Below, piece after piece: positions 7,800-10,590 of a stretch of DNA of 10,590 bases. The notes under the pieces are model-generated. The model was not told where the DNA came from. It did no database searches and was given only the letters and a program-made list of their open reading frames with translations. The first letter of the stretch is position 1; the number at the start of each line of letters is the position of its first letter. Source of the DNA: Sphingomonadaceae bacterium (GTDB lineage: Bacteria; Pseudomonadota; Alphaproteobacteria; Sphingomonadales; Sphingomonadaceae); contig RFSU01000070.1 in assembly GCA_009923795.1 (NCBI GenBank), positions 1 through 10,590 of the forward strand, written 5' to 3'. Both the position numbers and the translations under genes were made by a program.

Positions 7800-9410
7800 T
7801 TAGGCGGCGTTCAGCGCCTTCAGCTCATAATCCTTATACTGCTTGCGCAATTCCGCCTTTTGGATCTTGCCCGTGCCCGTATGGGGCAGGCTGTCGACGA
7901 AGAGAACCTCATCGGGCAGCCACCATTTGACGACCTGCCCGGCCAGATAATTGACCACATCGGCTTCGCTGAGCGTCGCGCCCTCTTTGCGGACGACGAG
8001 CAATATGGGCCGTTCATCCCATTTGGGGTGCTTGACGCCAATGGCAGCGGCTTCAGCGACGCCGGGGCAGCCCACGGCTGCATTTTCAAGTTCGACTGAA
8101 CTAATCCATTCGCCGCCAGATTTGATAACGTCCTTAGCGCGGTCGGTGATTTGCATTGTGCCATCGGCATGGATGACGGAGACATCGCCGGTATCAAACC
8201 ATTGCTCTGCATCCACGGCATCTGCCTCTGCCTTGAAATAGCGCTTCACAACCCAAGGGCCGCGAATCTGCAGCCGACCAGAGCTGGTGCCATCGCGGGG
8301 CAGGACATTATCTTCATCATCGACAATGCGCAGCTCCACGCCAAAGGGCACGCGGCCTTGCTTGCAGACAATGTCAATCTGCGCCTCAATGTCGAGATCG
8401 TCCCAATCCGGTGTGGGCGCACCCATAGTGCCAATGGGGGATGTTTCCGTCATGCCCCAGGCATGGGCGACGCGAATGCCCTGTTTCATAAGCCGTTCAA
8501 TCATGGCGCGTGGCGCTGCTGACCCACCAATGGTGACCAGCCGCAACTTGCCGAGCCCGGCATCGCCGCCGGCCTTGGCCGTGGCGTCCAAATGTTGGAA
8601 CATGGCGAGCCAGACGGTGGGGACGCCTGCCGAATGGGTCACGCCCTCATCGCGCATCAGCTTGTGCAGCGTGGGCGCATCATTGGTGGTGGAAAAGACG
8701 AACTTCACACCAGCGGCAGCACCGGCAAAGGGCAGGCCCCAGCTGGCGGCATGGAACATCGGTACAATGGGCAGCAGCACCGACGCGCAGGATAGATCAA
8801 AAATGCTGGGCGCAATTTCCGCCATGGCGTGCAGCATTGTGGAGCGATGCTGATAGAGCACGCCCTTGGGATTGCCCGTCGTGCCGCTGGTGTAGCAGAG
8901 CATGCATGGATCACGCTCATCGCCCATCACCCAGTCAAAGGCGCCGTCCATATCGCGCATCAGCGCGCCATAGCTGTCGTCACTGTCGAACACGATGAAG
9001 TGCTCCACCGTCTTCAAATGCGGCTTCAGCCGATCGATAATCGGTTGGAATTGGGCATCATACATCAGCACCCGGTCTTCGGCATGGTTCATGATGTAGA
9101 TCAGGTCTTCATCAAACAGACGGATATTGACCGTGTGGATCACGCCGCCACAGCCAATGGCGCCATACCAAGCTGCCAAATGGCGGTGATGGTTCATGGC
9201 AAAGGTGGCAACACGATCCCCCGGCTTTAGGCCCCATTTGGTAAAGGCTTGCGCCAGCTTGCGGGCTTCCAGTGCGACGCCCGCCCAATTGGTCCGTTCA
9301 ACCTGCCCATCGGCCCAGCGCGTCAGGATTTCCCGCGGGCCATGTTCGCGCGCGGCATAATCAATAAGGTGCGTTACCCGAAGTTCCCAATCCTGCATGC
9401 ATCCAAGCAT
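7800..9410 (-). CDS. AMP-forming acyl-CoA synthetase (medium/long-chain fatty-acid CoA ligase type)
   Basis: Activates a carboxylic acid with ATP to an acyl-adenylate and then to acyl-CoA, feeding beta-oxidation. The ATG at 9410 gives 536 aa beginning MLGCMQDWELRVTHLIDYAAREHG, the usual start of this subgroup, with GGGGA 5 nt upstream. ATGs at 9416 and 9422 are alternatives. ANL-superfamily motifs are in order: P-loop CYTSGTTGNPKG (172-183), the lid-side PMFHAASWGLP (about 217-227), AWGMTETSP (317-325), the hinge region with TGD (407-409) and ITDRAKDVIKSGGEWIS, and GTGKIQK with the adenylation Lys515. It resembles the AlkK/DmdB-like ligases common in alphaproteobacteria; the chain length of the substrate cannot be read from the sequence. 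A single-gene transcript is likely, since it is flanked by the convergent moaB and the divergent CHAP gene. Confidence 0.94.
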   Translation of the reverse strand: MLGCMQDWELRVTHLIDYAAREHGPREILTRWADGQVERTNWAGVALEARKLAQAFTKWGLKPGDRVATFAMNHHRHLAAWYGAIGCGGVIHTVNIRLFDEDLIYIMNHAEDRVLMYDAQFQPIIDRLKPHLKTVEHFIVFDSDDSYGALMRDMDGAFDWVMGDERDPCMLCYTSGTTGNPKGVLYQHRSTMLHAMAEIAPSIFDLSCASVLLPIVPMFHAASWGLPFAGAAAGVKFVFSTTNDAPTLHKLMRDEGVTHSAGVPTVWLAMFQHLDATAKAGGDAGLGKLRLVTIGGSAAPRAMIERLMKQGIRVAHAWGMTETSPIGTMGAPTPDWDDLDIEAQIDIVCKQGRVPFGVELRIVDDEDNVLPRDGTSSGRLQIRGPWVVKRYFKAEADAVDAEQWFDTGDVSVIHADGTMQITDRAKDVIKSGGEWISSVELENAAVGCPGVAEAAAIGVKHPKWDERPILLVVRKEGATLSEADVVNYLAGQVVKWWLPDEVLFVDSLPHTGTGKIQKAELRKQYKDYELKALNAA

Positions 9411-9695
9411 CGTCATCCCCATCCGTTCTTATGGTGTCTTTGATGCAATAAATGGCGCGATGCGGGGCGCAGCGCAAGAGCCAAGCTTTGGGTCAGGGGA
9501 AGGCGATTCGTGCATTATGCCAGGGTGCATCCCTTTGCCCGTCGATGAGCCGAAACGAGTCCGCGATGAGTTGAATTCGTCGCACCACTCATCCCAACGA
9601 CTCATCGATTCATCGCTGCGCGCTTGGCCAGCCCATCAGCGGCCCCCAAGGAAAGCTGACGGAGCCACTCAGGCCAACCGGGGGATATCGACACA
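9411..9695. promoter_or_regulatory. Intergenic regulatory region between acyl-CoA synthetase and CHAP genes
   Basis: This 285-bp gap lies between divergent genes and is the longest non-coding stretch of the window. No conserved ORF is visible in it. It should contain both promoters, but I find no convincing -35/-10 pair. It holds four GANTC sites (9505-9509, 9557-9561, 9599-9603, 9607-9611), the target of the alphaproteobacterial cell-cycle methylase CcrM, and a set of GATGAG/CTCATC repeats described separately. A GGGGGA run at 9680-9685 is the likely ribosome binding site for the CHAP gene. Confidence 0.5.
9543..9607. repeat. Nested GATGAG/CTCATC inverted repeats with GANTC arms
   Basis: CGATGAG occurs at 9543-9549 and again at 9564-9570, 21 bp apart (two helical turns). 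Its complement occurs at 9588-9593 (CTCATC) and 9601-9607 (CTCATCG). The inner pair GATGAGT (9565-9571) and ACTCATC (9587-9593) is a perfect 7-bp inverted repeat around a 15-nt loop containing GAATTC. An outer pair, GAGTC (9557-9561) and GACTC (9599-9603), encloses it, and both outer arms are GANTC sites. The arrangement could be a paired operator, a methylation-sensitive switch or a structured leader. The repeats are seen directly; any function is inferred. Confidence 0.5.
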
Positions 9696-10238
9696 GTGCA
9701 CTTCACGCGTTTCTTTGCAGCTGCAGCCTTGATGCTGACAATGCTTGCGACGCCTGCTTTTGCGCAGTCGGGCGGTGTCCTTCAGTGCGTGACCTATGCG
9801 CGGGCCGTGTCCGATGTTGATCTGCGCGGCAATGCCTATAGCTGGTGGGCGCAGGCCCAAGGCCGCTATGCCCGTGGCGATGCCCCGCGCGTTGGCGCTG
9901 TGATGGCGATGCCCAGCTTTGCAGGTATGCGCAACGGCCATGTCGCCAAGGTGAGCAAGGTCATCAGCGACCGTGAGATTCTGCTCGACCATGCCAATTG
10001 GTCGCGCCCCGGCATGGTGGAGCGCAATGTGCGCGCCATTGATGTGTCGGCCAAGGGGGATTGGAGCCGGGTCCGCATCTGGCATGCCGGATCGCGCGAT
10101 TTGGGGATTACGAGCTATCCGGTGTCGGGCTTCATTTATGGCCGCAGCACGCCGATGACGATCGCACAGGTGCAGCGCACGGATCGCGGCGGCTTGCTGA
10201 GCGCCGACATTCTGGCACTCGCCGCGCGCGAAGGTTAA
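9696..10238 (+). CDS. Secreted CHAP-domain protein (putative peptidoglycan amidase/endopeptidase)
   Basis: CHAP domains are NlpC/P60-like cysteine amidohydrolases that usually cut peptidoglycan peptide bonds. The GTG at 9696 gives 180 aa, with GGGGGA about 10 nt upstream. Residues 1-23 are a textbook signal peptide (MHFTRFFAAAALMLTMLATPAFA, cleaved before QSGG). The rest is a single CHAP domain: catalytic Cys31 in LQCVTYAR, SWWAQAQGRYARGDAPRVGAVMAM, His82 in GHVAKV, and LLDHANW (Asp98-Asn101) supplying the third polar residue. The C-terminus after about 145 is a short tail. There is no separate cell-wall-binding domain. Small CHAP proteins of this pattern are, to my knowledge, widespread in sphingomonads. 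The gene stands alone; its stop overlaps the stop of the convergent Trm112 gene by 3 nt. Exact bond specificity is unknown. Confidence 0.88.
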   Translation: MHFTRFFAAAALMLTMLATPAFAQSGGVLQCVTYARAVSDVDLRGNAYSWWAQAQGRYARGDAPRVGAVMAMPSFAGMRNGHVAKVSKVISDREILLDHANWSRPGMVERNVRAIDVSAKGDWSRVRIWHAGSRDLGITSYPVSGFIYGRSTPMTIAQVQRTDRGGLLSADILALAAREG

Positions 10239-10414
10239 TCGGCATCGGCCGCAATAGGCCGGGCCTCCTCCACCAGCATGATCGCCACGCCATCCCGAAC
10301 GGGAAAGGCAAGCCCTGCGGCGTGTGAGATCAGCTCCTGCCGCTCTGCATCATAGACCAGCGCCGTCCGTGTGATCGGGCAGACCAGCCTGTCCAGCAGA
10401 ACGGGGTTGATCAT
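10235..10414 (-). CDS. Trm112 family protein (YcaR-like, DUF343)
   Basis: A 59-aa protein too short for a routine ORF cutoff, from the ATG at 10414. It reads MINPVLLDRLVCPITRTALV, then a middle with RQELISHAAGLAFPVRDGVAIML, ending EEARPIAADAD. The spacing and the pattern 'LVCP....L.Y....QELIS..AGLAFPVRDG(V/I)..ML..EAR' match the bacterial Trm112/YcaR family; eukaryotic Trm112 is a zinc-binding activator of methyltransferases. Only Cys12 of the zinc ligands seen in E. coli YcaR (CPVC and ELIC) is kept; the others are Thr and Ser, a form I associate with alphaproteobacteria, so zinc binding is doubtful. Its start is coupled to the upstream LON gene by ATGA. Its TAA overlaps the TAA of the CHAP gene within a palindromic TTAA. 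Confidence 0.85.
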   Translation of the reverse strand: MINPVLLDRLVCPITRTALVYDAERQELISHAAGLAFPVRDGVAIMLVEEARPIAADAD

Positions 10415-10590
10415 TGCAAGGTCACCCGGTCATCCCCGTCATGACGACCGAAAAATTGCAGCAATTGCACGATCAGTTCGGCCCGCTCATCCAGCTTGCG
10501 GGCTTCTAGCAAGGCTTGTTTTGCCGCCGGGTCAAAGGGGGCGATTTGGGCAATGCCATTGACCAACGCCTCATCATCCAGACGCGTGAC
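10411..10590 (-). CDS. LON peptidase substrate-binding-domain protein, C-terminal fragment
   Basis: The minus frame is open from the window edge to the TGA at 10411-10413 and gives the last 59 residues: a helical end beginning VTRLDDEALVNGIAQIAPFD and continuing through KQALLEARKLDERAELIVQLLQFF to a charged tail ending RVTLQ. The ERAELI..LLQF helix ending, together with its place directly before a Trm112 gene, fits the stand-alone LON N-terminal-domain proteins (about 200-220 aa) of alphaproteobacteria. These resemble the substrate-recognition part of Lon protease but have no ATPase or protease domain. The first 70% of the protein, with its diagnostic beta-barrel, is outside the window, so the call rests on the tail and the neighbour. 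The stop overlaps the Trm112 ATG (ATGA). Confidence 0.65.
   Translation of the reverse strand, partial: VTRLDDEALVNGIAQIAPFDPAAKQALLEARKLDERAELIVQLLQFFGRHDGDDRVTLQ

Noticed and set aside
8287..8853. 188-aa + strand frame inside the acyl-CoA synthetase region
   Set aside because: Antisense shadow of the ligase, whose motifs are complete on the minus strand.
9397..9732. 111-aa + strand frame across the intergenic region before the CHAP gene
   Set aside because: No domain, no good ribosome binding site, and it runs over the CHAP start in another frame; more likely non-coding.
1..10590. Mobile element, CRISPR array, toxin-antitoxin or defence system
   Set aside because: No transposase, integrase, terminal repeats, regularly spaced repeats or defence domains were seen; the genes are core chromosomal types.

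Overview
The window looks like a compact, GC-rich stretch of an alphaproteobacterial chromosome, most likely from the Sphingomonadales (Sphingomonas/Sphingopyxis-like). The gene set points there: a ZnuD-like TonB-dependent receptor, ETF-ubiquinone oxidoreductase, a uracil-DNA-glycosylase-like protein coupled to a Slt-type transglycosylase, a secreted single-domain CHAP protein and a LON-domain/Trm112 pair with an alphaproteobacterial-type Trm112. So do the GTG starts, the frequent 4-nt overlaps and the GANTC (CcrM-type) sites. This is inference from protein resemblance; no 16S gene or tRNA is present.

Layout. (1) 2-550 (+) is the C-terminal end of a TonB-dependent outer-membrane receptor cut by the window edge. 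(2) 4663-568 (-) is a leftward operon: ETF-ubiquinone oxidoreductase, then a secreted TPR protein starting inside the 3' end of the ETF-QO gene, then ispE. As read here ispE is broken: its N- and C-terminal halves lie in different frames, and the junction falls on the segment that normally carries the catalytic Asp. (3) 4783-7794 (+) is a divergent rightward operon: UDG-family-like protein, lytic transglycosylase (GTGA overlap) and MoaB (overlapping start). (4) 9410-7800 (-) is an AMP-forming acyl-CoA synthetase, converging on moaB with only 5 nt between stops. (5) 9411-9695 is the longest non-coding stretch, with four GANTC sites in about 107 bp and nested GATGAG/CTCATC inverted repeats. (6) 9696-10238 (+) is an exported CHAP-domain protein. 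(7) 10590-10235 (-) holds the end of a LON-substrate-binding-domain protein and a small Trm112-family protein, coupled by ATGA, with the last stop overlapping the CHAP stop.

How the genes fit together. Most are housekeeping: fatty-acid and acyl-CoA catabolism (acyl-CoA synthetase and ETF-QO would act in the same beta-oxidation route), isoprenoid precursor synthesis (ispE), cell-wall turnover (transglycosylase, CHAP protein), molybdopterin synthesis (MoaB) and metal or siderophore uptake (TonB receptor). I see no insertion sequence, phage, CRISPR array, tRNA or rRNA, and no convincing undescribed multi-gene system. The points most worth a second look are the broken ispE, the UDG-like protein that lacks the usual Fe-S ligands and catalytic motif, and the GANTC/inverted-repeat cluster upstream of the CHAP gene.
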